NCBI GenBank assembly: GCA_903772945.1
Contig: CAICTM010000239.1
Span: 23,468 to 87,467, forward strand
Length of the DNA: 64,000 nt
From: Seminavis robusta
Taxonomy: Eukaryota > Bacillariophyta > Bacillariophyceae > Naviculales > Naviculaceae
Direction of reading: 5' to 3'
Of this stretch, positions 29,318 to 40,995 are shown piece by piece (position 1 is the stretch's first letter; the number at the start of each line of letters is the position of its first letter). A model generated the notes under the pieces. It saw nothing but the letters and a program-made list of their open reading frames with translations, did not search any database and was not told the DNA's origin. The translations under genes were made by a program, and so were the position numbers.

Positions 29318-31199
29318 ACAGAATAGGCACCCCGTTGGAGGAGTGTATCATGCACATGACTGGCCGCATTGGCGACGGCGGAGAGTCTGAGGAAGTAGCG
29401 GGTGTAGACGACCACGCGTTGGAGGAAATTGAGCAGCTGGATCATTTCTGTGATGGGGGCTGGGGCCGTGAGCGCGAAACGATGCGTACGACTGTCGACA
29501 ATCTGGTTGTACTCCTGGGCACGCCGTTCACGCTGGTAATGGGCATTGATTTCCCTAATTTCTTTTGCATTGCGTGCCATGTTGTGGCCAATGACACCGT
29601 TCCACCAATCCTCGGTGCGGGATGAGGACCATTTGCACGCGCACAGATCGTTGATGGCCTGTTCGGTGTACTCGAAACCCGAGAAAGCTTGAGGGGCGCA
29701 CCTGTTGAGGATTGGCAGGATGGTGTTGTTGAAGTATGCGAAACGACTGGTCTTGGAGATGGCTAACATTTCGATGTAGGCCGCATTGATTTGGCTTGCA
29801 GTCGTGCATCGGCTGTATGTCAAGATCTGGCACTTTTGGTAGGTGTCAAGCGCATCAAACCCACGGTCGTCAGACAGTCGAAGCTGTTTTGCTGGCGGTT
29901 CGACAGTGGTGCGAGCTGCAGTGGTGGGACGGAGACGGAAAGTGGTATTCCAGAGCTCGTCTTGCGAGAGCGGTTCAGTGAACTGGACGTGGTGTTGGTC
30001 TCTGTCCTCATCGAGTGCGTGCTGCCCCATGGGGGCGCCGGTGGCATTGTGCTCGTTTGGAGTGCCACCAGCTGTGACCGTGGCATTGTGCTCGTTTGGA
30101 GTGCCAGGTAGGCCCGGGGCATTGTGCCCCGTTGGGGTGCTCGCGGTATTGTGTGCCGGGGCATTGTGCCCCGTTGGGGTGCTCGCGGTATTGTGTGCCG
30201 GGGCATTGTGCCCCGTTGGGGTGCTCGCGGTATTTGGGGTTGTGGCATTGTGCTCCGGTGGAGTGCCAGTGGTCCCAGGTGGATTGTCCGGAAATGGCTG
30301 GTAGCCTGCGGGGGAAGGATGCTGTTGATAAGCGGCACCATGAGTTCGTGGAGGGGTGGGTCCACTGTGGCACGTGGTTTGAGGTCAAACTTGATAGCGC
30401 CGCATTCTTTTTGGTTTGAGGATGCGGTTGTCAGACCAAGGAGAATGCTGTGGACTTTCTGTTTCGTGGTGTCATCGGGGAAGTTGATGTCGTCGAGGTA
30501 CGGTTTGAGTTTCTGGGCGGTGACAAAGGGGTTCCATTTGTCTGTTTCTTCGGTGGGTTTGTCATAGCAGAGGCCGTCATGCACGAGTTGGCAGACATCT
30601 TTTCCTATGAGTGGAAGGATAGGGTAGTACTCAGTGGTGGTTTCATCTGTGGCCTCCAAACCTTTGTTGGAGTCGCGGGTGTCAGTTGCTTCGGGGTCTG
30701 GGATGCTGTCCCAGGTGGAAAGTTTGTGGGAGCGCAGTTTGAAAGTGTCTTCCGGGTCCACGAGAGCTATGAGCCACTTGTCTTCGTCGTCAGGTTTGGG
30801 GCCGCGAGTGCCGAGAATGGCAATAAACTTTCCTGTTCCAAGGATGGATGCCGTAGCCGAGGCGCCTCGGATTTCGGCATGGGTCGGGGCCCGGGCGAGG
30901 CAGCTGAGAATTTCGAAGTTGTGTTGTCCTGTGTTGACCAGCATGAGTGTTGGGCCGAGCTTGTCTTCGTCTCCATTGGCGATGAGCTCCTCATTGAGGT
31001 CACACCAGGCTGCTGCCGCTGTGCTGGGATCCTTGTCGAGGAGTTCAATCCATGTTGTCATAATTTGCCCTTTCACTTCTGCAGATACTTCAGGCATTTT
31101 GTCGATGGTGGATTGAAGGGTGATGCGAGGTTCAGTGGGCGAGGGAGGCCTGGGAGGAACTCGCTGGAGATTCTTATTGGCAAGGTTGGAGAGACCCAT
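29318..31199 (-). pseudogene. DIRS gag, 5' part (interrupted)
   Basis: The start is taken as ATG at 31199 (MGLSNLANKN). The N-terminal part runs in one frame (to about 30.1 kb), through three 14-residue repeats of the type PRAPQRGTMPRHTI encoded by a 42-bp tandem repeat. The C-terminal part (QFTEPLSQDELWNTTFRLR onward) is in another frame, so a frameshift lies in or near the repeat. The frame then runs into the gypsy 5' LTR at 29317. The product would be the structural protein of the DIRS element; no known fold recognised. Confidence 0.75.
30121..30234. repeat. 42-bp tandem repeat in gag
   Basis: Three units starting ATTGTGCCCCGTTGGGGTGC at 30121, 30163 and 30205 (the last incomplete). Unit length 42 preserves frame (14 codons). 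Confidence 0.9.
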
Positions 31200-31465
31200 T
31201 TTTGTTTGAGGCAAGTGTGAGTCTTTTTGTGGATTCGTGTAGGCTTAAGTACCGGGCAAGCTAAAATGATTTTTCTTGTCACGGGGAAAGGTCTGATGGT
31301 GTTATGATTGTTAACAATGTGATGTGATACTATTGGGGAGGGGTCGGTTGTGTTGGAACTTGGATTGGGTCCGTTTTGGATTTTTAAGGTGCGTTGGCAG
31401 ATCTGACCGGTGTAATGACTCGTTGTGGACCGTTTCTTGACCGTTTCTTCTGTTGTTGAGTCTGA

Positions 31466-31678
31466 ATGAAAGCAAGGTAAGCTAGTCCAAGTACACTGTA
31501 TCAGTTGTCTGTCAATTCTGTTGTATTGACTCTGTCGTTCCTTTTGTCGGCAACTCTTCTGTGGGCTGCGATAAAAGGGAGGAGAAAAAGGAGACAATGG
31601 CCTTTTGCTGTGACCCGGCAAAGCTCGAGTCACTAGTCAAACAAGACTGCCAGTTCTCCTTTTTAGCATGGCTGTACA
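31466..31678 (-). repeat. Split direct repeat A1 (5' end of the DIRS element)
   Basis: 213 bp, nearly identical to 19117-19329. Its outer edge at 31678 marks the element end; no target duplication is expected or seen. Confidence 0.88.
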
Positions 31679-32040
31679 GTATGATTAGTACTGCCCCCCC
31701 AAACTAGACTACTCGGTAATGTTGTAATGTTCCCATGGTAATGTTCCCAGCTTCAGAAAGAACGGTGGGACTGAAGGTCATTGACCTTCCCACTGACAAT
31801 CCAAGAACTTCCTTCAAGATGCCAAGGGACCAACATACTAGCGCGCATTAAATTTTGTTTGACCATCCAAAAGAAAAGAACTTCACCCTTCTCCAAGAAG
31901 TCAAGTTATAGCACCAACAATTGAGTCTTCCGTACACAAAAAGCTCATAAACTCGCTTCTTCAAAAATCCGTCTTCAAAACAAATCTCTCATAAACTGCC
32001 TCGGAGCTAGCTAGCCAGCCATCAAAACAACCCATCCACC
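31679..32040. other. Upstream region of AhpD-like copy 2
   Basis: About 360 bp with no gene. It is not similar to the sequence upstream of copy 1, so the two copies have different promoters. Confidence 0.5.
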
Positions 32041-33183
32041 ATGCCTTCTTCAGAAGCTACTCGCAAGAGCATCAAAAAGTACTTTGGCCTTGGTGGCTTG
32101 TTTGCCATGGGTAACAATGGTCCATTCACTATGCATGACGTTGATCCAGATCTCTTCCCAACAATCTGGTCCTTCATTGCCGAAGTTTTGGAAACCGAAG
32201 TGGGCTTGAACCGTTTGGTAATGGAAGAATTGTCTATCTTTTACAGCAAAAAGAATGATTGTCCTATTTGTATCTTTGCTCACACCTTGTTGGAAGAGGC
32301 TGCCAAGGCTGTGGACGATGAAGATGTCAAAATCTCCAGTCAAGCCAGGGCTTATGCAGAAACTGTCTACATGGCCACCACCTTGGGTGAACCCATCCCA
32401 GATACAGATCAGCTCGTCAAGATGTACCCAGATCTGTCGGAAACCAACCGGGCTGAGATTGCCATTGTTCTGCTAGTGTACCAATACATGAACCGCGTTG
32501 TCCGGGCTCTGTTGGGCGAACATGTTTCCACAGCCATGTTTGGCATTCCTCGTCCTGTTGCCGCAGTTGTGGAGAATGAAAATGGCTATTGGTTCTACAA
32601 GAAGGTGCTCAAACCCATCCTTTCCCAGGGTATGAAGAAAAAGGGTGAGCCTGGGATTACCCTAAATCTCTTTCCCAAGGAAGCAGCTGACTTTGAGCTC
32701 CCATTTCACTTGGCCGATGCGGAGTTGGCTGGACATGAACGTGCCCGTTCATTGGCCCGCCTCTACAGCCTGATTGACAAGCTCTACAACAGCAAGATCA
32801 GCAAGATTGTTTCCAGCAAAGTCATTGCAATCCTGGATGACCCAGACAACCAGGCACCCAAAGGAGTAGGAACAACCAAATACTGGGCTATGGTGCACAT
32901 GCCAGACCAGGTGTTCAAGAAGCAGTTGTCCGAGAAGATTGATCAGAGAGTGGCACAGGTTCTCCTCTTGATTGATATCATGCCTGATGCCCTGATGGAA
33001 TCCTCCTGCTGGAAGAAGGCCAGAAAGCAGTTGGGAGATGAACAGGCACGGCTTATTGTATTCTGGTGGGCACTACGGTGCACACTTGTCATGCAGGCCA
33101 AGGGATTGACACCACCTGGTGATGAAGCTGGGACAAAGTCTGTGACAGAGTTTTCAGAAGTATCCGACAAATTCTACATGTAG
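32041..33183 (+). CDS. AhpD-like (carboxymuconolactone decarboxylase fold) protein, copy 2
   Basis: 380 residues, intron-free, same length and frame as the gene at 13392. The CxxCxxxH motif is intact (CPICIFAH, residues 74-81), with Met replaced by Phe. Substitutions are spread over the protein and mostly conservative (for example HPVAA to RPVAA, EKGHWLY to ENGYWFY), which suggests both copies remain under selection. The 3' UTR similarity stops about 105 bp after the stop codon. The gene is convergent with the large cysteine-domain gene downstream. Confidence 0.8.
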   Translation: MPSSEATRKSIKKYFGLGGLFAMGNNGPFTMHDVDPDLFPTIWSFIAEVLETEVGLNRLVMEELSIFYSKKNDCPICIFAHTLLEEAAKAVDDEDVKISSQARAYAETVYMATTLGEPIPDTDQLVKMYPDLSETNRAEIAIVLLVYQYMNRVVRALLGEHVSTAMFGIPRPVAAVVENENGYWFYKKVLKPILSQGMKKKGEPGITLNLFPKEAADFELPFHLADAELAGHERARSLARLYSLIDKLYNSKISKIVSSKVIAILDDPDNQAPKGVGTTKYWAMVHMPDQVFKKQLSEKIDQRVAQVLLLIDIMPDALMESSCWKKARKQLGDEQARLIVFWWALRCTLVMQAKGLTPPGDEAGTKSVTEFSEVSDKFYM

Positions 33184-33719
33184 GTTTGGTGGAAGGATGA
33201 GGAAGGAAGGAGGTTCAGTCTAGCTAGGTTGAGATGGATGCCAAGCATGCATAATAGATAATAGCCATTGATTCATTTGAAAGGTACATGGTCGCTGTAT
33301 TGATCATCCATGCATATGGAAATCACCGGAACTGGCATAAGCTGCTTTGTAGTGCTTCATGGCTCTGGATGTCAACGGCCAATAATTGCCTGCATTCCTT
33401 GAAAGCTTTCGTTCTGGTTCGAGTCAAGCCAGTCAGATGTAAACCCACAACCCCTGCGAAGAAAGGTTCTCGGTGTTGGGTAGCGACTCGGTTACTTGAC
33501 TCCCAGCTAGCTAGCCAGCCCGGGACCGCACTGAAAGGCGAGGAAGTGGATGCTTTACTTTGGGTTCTTTTAATGTATTCTATCTTCGTCTAATGGCCCT
33601 GCATGGTAGAGAGCAAGTCTCCACGAATCCCCCACTTCTTTGTTTCACATGTACATATCTATGATCTTTCTGCAGCCACCAGCTAGGGCTTTTCTTGCAT
33701 GCCGGTCATTGCTGGCTAT
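33184..33719. other. Convergent intergenic region
   Basis: The first 105 bp are shared with the copy-1 3' UTR. The remainder shows no gene or repeat I recognise. Confidence 0.45.
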
Positions 33720-36700
33720 TTATTTGTTGTCACCCCCCTGTTTTTCTTCGTTTCTGGTTGCCGTCGCCTTCTTGAAAACTTGCGCCTCCTCTTGATCAAG
33801 GATGTAGTCGCCATTATCGGCCATCAAATACTCGGCACGAACGCAGTAATCCACGCTGAACGACGGCGGACCTTGACATCCCGGCACTGGTTCATTCGCA
33901 ATACGCTGCATGCAAATGAGCTCTTCGCCCAAACAATCACCGCTCTTGTCGCAGTCTCCGTAGCATTCCGGTAGCGGATAGGTACCATTGTCAAACAACC
34001 CGTCGTTGCCAACCATTTGGAGATAGGGCAACGAGGCGGATGGCATGTTTGTTGGTGTTGCAGCTGAAGCATTTACCAAAAGAGATGAATTGGTCCCAGT
34101 GGCATTGACGCCAGTTGTGTTGTTGCTGGTTTCCGCTGAAAAGTAACCTAACACCCATGTCGTATTGTTGACATCCACGATGGTATTATTTGAAGTCGTC
34201 GGTGTTGAGGTTTCGGTTGATTCTAGTGCTGATGTATTCGTGTCTGTAGTGCCGTTGATGTCTGTAGCGCTGTTTGTGAGGTTTGTCGTTCCTAGGTATG
34301 TTTCGTTGGTTGAGGTAGCCGTTGTGTTGGCCGTTGGACTGGGGGCCGGAGTCGTTGCAAGTGATTCGGTTGGAGAGGCAGTGCTAGACATGGATGGCGC
34401 CATCGTGGTTTCGTTCCTTGTGGACGCAAAAGTTGGAACAAGAGTTCCTTCTTCGATTGAGGGACCACTGGTGCTTGGAGCACTGGTAGTGGCGACCGGA
34501 CTTGATGGAAGATTCGTTTCGGCAGCGATGGCTTCCAACACAACGCTGTCGCTAGTCCACGAGGTTGTGGGGGCCTCTGTCGAATTGGTGATAACGTCAA
34601 ACAGGGTGTCATTTGAGACTTGTGTTGTCGATGACAATGATGGTTCAGGCGTTGAGGCAATGGCTGCATCCCAAGCAGCATCTTCAGTCTCGGCTTCTCC
34701 TTCGGCGAGGGCATCGTGGTCATCGTAACCAGGGATTTCCCACACGTAATGTGCCTCAACGTATTGCGCTCGGATACAAAAGTCTGCGCTAGTGGGTGCA
34801 CGACCTTCACATCCTGGTACGGGCATCTCATTACTATTTCGTTGGTAACATAATAAACCTGGAGCGCAATCGTCGTGGGAGTTGCAGTCACCGTGGCATT
34901 CTGACAGGGGCAAGACCGGGTCGAAGACGAGGGAGAGATTGGGGAGTGGTTCTTCTCCAGTTGGATAAAGTGTCCCTGCGGCTCCCAAGATCACTGTCAC
35001 ATCCGTTGGCGTTATTGAAGGTGGATCACTTGAAACTGTTGGGGTTGCTGAAGGCATCTCGGTTGGGCTAAGGCTTGGTGCCGTTGTGGTTGGCGCAGCT
35101 GTTGGCGCATCGGTTGGAGTCAAGCTGGGAACGGAGGATGGTTCAGCAGAGGGAGAGTCAACGGGCTTCGTAGTCGGAGGCACGTCCTTCTCCTCCTGTT
35201 CTTTGTGGAATGCCCAAGACTCGTCCTCGAGAATGATTTCGTGCTGTTCCTCAGTGTCTGGGGAGTCCGCAGACCCAAATTCATGCCCAGTTGAGTTGAA
35301 GGCGTCAACCATGTACCTCTCCTTAACACAATAGTCTGCCCCAAAGGCTCCCGGTGTTTTCGTGTCGCAACCAGGAACTGGTTCCAATGCACGGCGATGA
35401 AAGCAGCGGAGCCCAGCCGCGCAATCCTCGTCGAAATCACAATCACCCTACCAGAATGATGCAATATACAAGTCTTTTTGAGATCATTTTGACAAGACTT
35501 TCACAAGGTTCAGATGCAACTTATGCCTTACCTTGCAAATGGTGAGCGGATACGTGTCAAATATCTGTCCATTGCCAACAATTTGCAGCTGCGGAAGTAG
35601 ATACATTGCTGTCAAGTTGGTGGTGGTGTCAGAGGCTTCTGGCACGTCAAGATGACTAGGGGTTTCCGACATGGATGCTGAGTCCTCCAGTGATTGTGTC
35701 AAGGTTGGTGCATCCGTGAGGGGGTATCCGACGTCAATAGCATTCAATAACTGTCCCTCGAAAACATCGACCACTGTGCGAATGCAATAGTTTGCCCGGT
35801 CATGACTGACGCCTTGGCATCCAGGGATAATCTCGCGGTTTTGCCTTACGAAGCACTTCAATCCATCCATACAGTCCGAGTCTTCCGAGCAAGAACCTTG
35901 GCATTCAGCCAGTGGAAAGAAATCAAAGATTCCATCCGCACCTAACAATTGTAAAAAGGGCAAGCTGAACACATCTCGCTCTTCCGATTCCTGCGGAGAA
36001 TCGTCCGCTACGGCTGAGTTACTAAAGACATCCTTTTCGTGGGGATGCATCTCAGGCTGCTTGTCCATAATCCGAGCTTCACGGACAATGCTCAGCTCAC
36101 TGGTAGCAGGTATTGCGATGACTTGAAGACTGGTTGGTTGATCCGTCGGTGGTAGAGCCTCTGTCCCAGAAGACTGCAAACTCGTTGGCAATGTGGACTG
36201 GGCTTGAGTCTCGATTGCACTGGGTTGACCCGAGTTGAGGTTGGGTGTCTCCAGAGACGTTCTTTCAGTTGGAGAGAACGTCTCGCCTCCTACAACCGAT
36301 GAGACTCGAGTGGGGACCATACTTGTGACGGTGGGCGCAACCGAAGGAGCTTCGGTGTTCGGCTCTTCGAGAGCAGTGGGCGGCGATGTGATCACCATGG
36401 TAGGAGACGACGTTTCTGGAAGAGTAGTCGAGGGTTCCGCAGATGACGTCGGCGACGATGTGACGTCGCTTGGTGCAATTGTTGTGCCAAATGCTGATCC
36501 CACTTCCGTTGGTTCTTCAGTCGAGACCACGGCGGTTGGCGATGTCGTGAAAACACTATCGGGCACAATGGCAATGCTTGGAAATGCCGTCGTGATCCCC
36601 GACTGCGCGGAGGTTGGACTTTCCGTAGTGGGCACTATGGTTGGTTGCGACTTTGTTGTGGTTGCAACCACAGAGCCTGACAATGTGCCTCGAAGCGTGG

Positions 36701-38481
36701 GCGCCATGGAAACGGAAGGCACCATGGAAGTGTCAATCTCAGTTTCGCTTTGGGTCGGTTGCCCTGTAGAGAAAGCACCAGTTGGAGACAAGGTAACGTC
36801 GTCCACTGGAAGTACTACTGTGATGGATGGTGTCGCCACTGTGGTTGGAGTTGGCGTGGTGGGTGGACTAGACATTTTGACAAAGCAATAGTCTGCCGCA
36901 AAGACTCCTGCACCTTGGCATCCAGGGACGGGCTGTGTTTTGGTTCTCTGAAAGCAGACCAATTCTCCTTCGCACTGAACCAGTCGGAAAATGTGAAAGA
37001 TAAAGAGGTGAGAGGTTGACTCTTGGTTTCGACATTACGGGCATCCTGCCAAACGAATCATCCAAGCTGCACTTACATCGTCATCCGTGTCGCAGTCTCC
37101 CTGGTAGGTACATCACGCGGCCGAGCATGTGAGGAACACATACATTCCAAGCACACGTACTTTGACAAAAGCAGCACAAAAAGAGAGAGATGATAGCCTT
37201 ACCTCACACAAGCCAAGGGGATAGTGCGCAAAGTCGCCGTTATTCCCGACATTGGTCAAAGCAGGCAATGGGGCACTACCGGGCGCCACGGGGCCAAGGG
37301 CACCAGTAGGGGTGCTGGTGACTTGAGTTGGCACAAGCGAATCAGTAGTTTCCGTGGCAGCCATGGAAGGCGCCACGGTAGTGGTAGCAGCTCCACTCGT
37401 AGGCACATCCAGGACCGCCGAGCCACCCAATGGAAACGTCGTTGGAGACGACGCCGCAGCGTTGGATGTATCAAAAGCGGTGGGTGTGGGAGTCACGACA
37501 GGAGTGGTTGGTGCATCCGTGAGAGCAGATGCCTTGGGAGACAAGACGGGTGCCGTTGGTGCGTCCGTAGGAGACCAGGTTGGATCCAGAGTTGCTGGTA
37601 AAGGCGTACTGGGACTCGTGGTCGGGTTCCATGTGGGGCTCGACGTGGGGGCTGCCGTAATCGGAGGGTAGACACAAAAATCGGTGCGACTTGCCAACCC
37701 TTCCGGGCCCAGACAACCCGGGACGGGGTCGTCGATTTCTCGGAGCAGACACACAAGTTCTCCCTCGCACTGCGTGATAGGAAAACGAATCAATGGCAAG
37801 TCAATCCGTCAGACACTTAGTCAGGCAAAAGAAGGCTGTGCGGGTTGTGTTCAACAACTTACATCTGAATCATCATCACAGTCTCCTTCACACAACTCCA
37901 GTGGATATGCCGATGCCGGCACACCGTTCTGGGCCACTAGTTCCAAATGTGCCATGGGCCTTCCATCATTGTTGTCGGGGGGATTGGTAGCAGCCTGGAT
38001 GATACTGCCTAATATGCAATAGTCTGTCAGGATATCGTTGTCCGTTTTCCCCGTGCAACCCGGCACGTTCTCCCCACCACTTCGTTGGAAACACACCAGG
38101 CCAACATCACACTAATGTCACAGAAAGGGGATGGAAAAAGCACTGACGAGGTGAGAACAACTAACTTGTGTACATTACATTTTCCTGGCATTCTATACAC
38201 ATATAGCCACTTACTTCGTCATCCGAGTCGCAATCGCCTTGACAAAGCTGCAGCGGAAAATAAGAATCATCTGGCTCTCCACCAAACCCCTCAAGATCGG
38301 GCAAGCGCCGTTCCACCACAATTTTCAATTCTCGTTGGGAATCGTCAGCTGCTGATGACCCTCTGAGACTCGATTGCGGCGAAAACAAGGCCATGTGGTC
38401 GTTGTGCCTGCCCACCACCCACAGGACGGCAGCGGTAAGGCTTGCCGCCGTTATCAGAATCTTAATCACAGTAATACTCAT
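33720..38481 (-). CDS. Seven-domain cysteine-rich, Pro/Thr-linker surface or secreted protein
   Basis: Six exons join in frame to 1,425 residues: 38215..38481, 37863..38111, 37203..37769, 37077..37100, 35532..36974 and 33720..35447. The ATG at 38481 is followed by a hydrophobic segment (IKILITAASLTAAVLWVV), a signal peptide or anchor. Seven modules follow the pattern PLxLCxGDCDxDxDC, GLxCFQR, VPGCxG, DYC, near residues 70-125, 140-205, 345-400, 705-765, 830-895, 1020-1075 and 1340-1400. Long mucin-like linkers (TDAPT, SPTWNPT, PTESPTSA) separate several of them and are probably O-glycosylated. Fixed intron positions flank the Asp-rich loop in some modules and are absent in others. A cell-wall or surface role is inferred from architecture; paralogue of 2158-3785. 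Confidence 0.88.
37077..37100 (-). other. 24-nt phase-0 microexon (GDCDTDDD)
   Basis: CAG acceptor and GTAAGT donor on the minus strand. Same length, phase and position within the module as the microexon at 3472-3495. Confidence 0.85.
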
Positions 38482-39704
38482 TGTGCGCCCAGGCTATTCA
38501 AGGGATCAATTTGTCACAAAAACAGAAAGGGTTTCTCACTTTTCTCACTCTTCTCTCTAGCTAGCTAGCACAAGAAACCAAAAAAGTGCCCAACAAGGAG
38601 ACGACAAAGCAACCACTCCGAAGATTGGTGGCTATTCCTTCCTTCGATCCGCCTCATCTATCTTTTCGGTCCGTCAGAAGCAAACAAGTTTTCAGGCGAA
38701 GGATCCTTCCGATCTCTGCGCGTGATGCAACACCTTTTCTTAGAGTGGCGCCGGAGCGCCAATATCCATCTTTGCTACTTAGACCACGTTAGCATAGAAA
38801 TGACCAGAGTGGGTTCGCATGCCAAGCTTTCGAGCCGTTGGCTCGGACAGTGTGACACATCTGCTTCTAATTACTCATCTAATTACAACATGATTCGTGC
38901 GAGAGATCCTTCCATAGCAGATGGGACCGTAATGTACCGAAGCACCTTCGCTCACTTGGCTTGTCGATGTGGTCTTTGATGACGACTTGGCACCCCTTTG
39001 GCTATTAGCTTCAACCCGGAACAAAGAATATAGCACCGTTCCAATGATGAGACTAAGTTTTTCAATCGTCTTCTTGGCTTGCTATTAAATTAAAATAAAT
39101 GTAGGTACATGCCCAGCAGAGATAGTACATTGTAGGTTGAAAGCTACGAGAAGCTGAGAATCCATAGTATGGGATCATCATCAGTAGAAGTCTCATAGCT
39201 CACCCATGACAGACTCAGTCCATTCTTCAGAGGTTTGCTGGTTGCTAATTCATTTATTTATTTTGGCTCATGCTTCCTTGCGGTCAGACCGGTGACACAA
39301 AGCCTAAGCACTGATGATTCTTCTCATGGGGATGAAAAGTCAAGAAACCAAACAAACAAAAAGTAACCACAGAGCCTGCTTGCAAACGTGGGATTTGGTT
39401 TTGTGAATAAAAACTTCCCCAGTTCAGGCACTTTTTGCTATGGTCCTCTGTGATGGTGTCGCCGTACTAGTACCGAAACTGTACTACGAGTAGTGGTACT
39501 GTATTTCATACTGTAGCTAGTACATGCAAACTTCACTGCCCCCCCAGTACATGCAAACTTCACTGCCCCCCCCCCCGAAAGGCAGCATGGCTAGGAGGAA
39601 TTGTAAGCCAGCAAACACGGCAGACATAGCTTTACTGTACCAATAGAGGGGTTGTACCGTACGAGTACATGTTTTTATTGTACGGTAGTGCCTCATACTA
39701 TAAT
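38482..39704. other. Gene-free region
   Basis: About 1.2 kb upstream of the large minus-strand gene; only short frames. A short direct duplication, GTACATGCAAACTTCACTGC, occurs at about 39521 and 39547. Confidence 0.4.
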
Positions 39705-40045
39705 ACAAAACGTCTTTTGATGGATTCAGAGGAGAATGCCCTTGAGCCAAGGCCCAGGTGTTTCCCACAGTCCGGTCTGCTCACCGGCCACACTAACCTC
39801 CTGAGAGGGTTTGACGCCATTGAGTATTCTAATGAGCAGTTTACTGAGATCTGAGCTATGGTTGCCATACCACAGGTCATGGTTTGTGTTGAAGTGAATG
39901 TGAGGCGTGGAGGAGGTTGGGGAGGCGAGGAGGCAAGGGAAATGATGATCGGAGGTGTGGAAGGGGGGGGGTTCCATATTCACTATTCACTACTCACTAC
40001 CCTATTTCCAGGGTTGTGGCTTAAAAATTTCTCTCTTGGATGTTT
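39705..40045. repeat. Dispersed repeat, inverted relative to 6930-7250
   Basis: Reverse complement of the 6.9-7.25 kb repeat: blocks around CTGCTCACCGGCCACACTAA and CCTATTTCCAGGGTTGTGG match in reversed order. Old and diverged. Confidence 0.6.
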
Positions 40046-40237
40046 ACTTTATAATCGAACATAAACTAAAATTTTGGCTGAACATTCATTTTCTTGTACT
40101 GCACATTGCTTTTATTGACACATCCGCTTGATTCGTTCCGTCCACAGTATACCATACTAGTAATATACTCTCCTAATTGCTAGGAGCCATAGGCAGCTAC
40201 AATAATCCACTCCACCACTGAAAAAACCAAAACGTTT

Positions 40238-40699
40238 CTAACATTCCGCAACAGCATCCATGGCCACTGGATTGGATTGTCCAGGAAAATCAAAGGTTTT
40301 AGCCTCTTCCACTTCGAATCGAATTCCCATGGGGATGGATCGGACGGATCCTCGTCGGCCCTCATGTTCCGCATGGGTGCTGATCATGGCCAAGGCAATT
40401 TGGACTTTCTTGTCCTTATACCGCGCTTGCTCTTCCTTTAAAACTTTTTGCCAAGCATTTTCTCCCACCACGGTAATGTCGGCACCGTCTCTTCGGCCTT
40501 CCTTCAACCACAAGTCTCTCTTTTCCTTGACCAGAAAGGTGGAAACATTGTCGTACGTAGCCAACCATTCTTGAAGGGTGATGCGATCTTTGAGGCCCGC
40601 AGGGACGGCTGCGCGGACATGATTCAGCGACAGTCCCTCCGAACGGGTACCGTGCTTTTGCTCGAATTTCAGTTCCACAACGGCTGCTTTGGAGCTCAT
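40238..40699 (-). CDS. Hypothetical 153-residue protein
   Basis: Intact frame starting at an ATG at 40699 preceded by a CATCATCAT run. The protein is soluble and charged (MSSKAAVVELKFEQKHGTR start) with no signal peptide or membrane span. It resembles no family I can name. Only about 300 bp separate it from the divergent gene at 40996, so the two may share a promoter region. Length and even composition suggest a real gene, but there is no independent evidence. Confidence 0.55.
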   Translation of the reverse strand: MSSKAAVVELKFEQKHGTRSEGLSLNHVRAAVPAGLKDRITLQEWLATYDNVSTFLVKEKRDLWLKEGRRDGADITVVGENAWQKVLKEEQARYKDKKVQIALAMISTHAEHEGRRGSVRSIPMGIRFEVEEAKTFDFPGQSNPVAMDAVAEC

Positions 40700-40995
40700 A
40701 ATGATGATGATGATGATGGTCTATTGAGCCTGAAGTTTGGGAGCTTCTTGCTTCTTGTGTTTCTTGTGGGCCCTTCGAACGTGAGATAGATGAGAGAACT
40801 TGAAAAATTGAATGGATGACCGAGGTGTCATCTCAGATTTCTGTTGGAGAAAGATCCAGCAAGATACCCTAACTCCATCCCTACCGGTAAGATTTCAAAC
40901 GGGATAAAAAAGTTTTTACGGATTTTCACAGAAGGTTTTTCTCGTGCTAAAGTGGAGCACAATCTTCAATCCTCCAAAAGCAAACACAACACACG

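Larger units (their letters stand above)
18951..31678 (-). mobile_element. DIRS-order (PAT/Ngaro-like) tyrosine-recombinase retrotransposon, interrupted by a gypsy element
   Basis: Read on the minus strand the order is A1 (31678-31466), gag, RT/RNase H, tyrosine recombinase, B1 (19482-19330), A2 (19329-19117), B2 (19102-18951). This is the split-direct-repeat arrangement known from PAT and Ngaro elements, which integrate by tyrosine recombinase and make no target duplication. A1 and A2 (213 bp) differ by about one base; B1 and B2 (153/152 bp) by a few. Without the nested gypsy the element is about 7.5 kb. The repeats look young, but the recombinase frame is broken and the gag is interrupted, so this copy should not be autonomous. 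Confidence 0.9.

Noticed and set aside
34165-34728. Val/Ser-rich plus-strand frame of 187 codons
   Set aside because: Antisense of the Pro/Thr-rich linker in the seven-domain gene.
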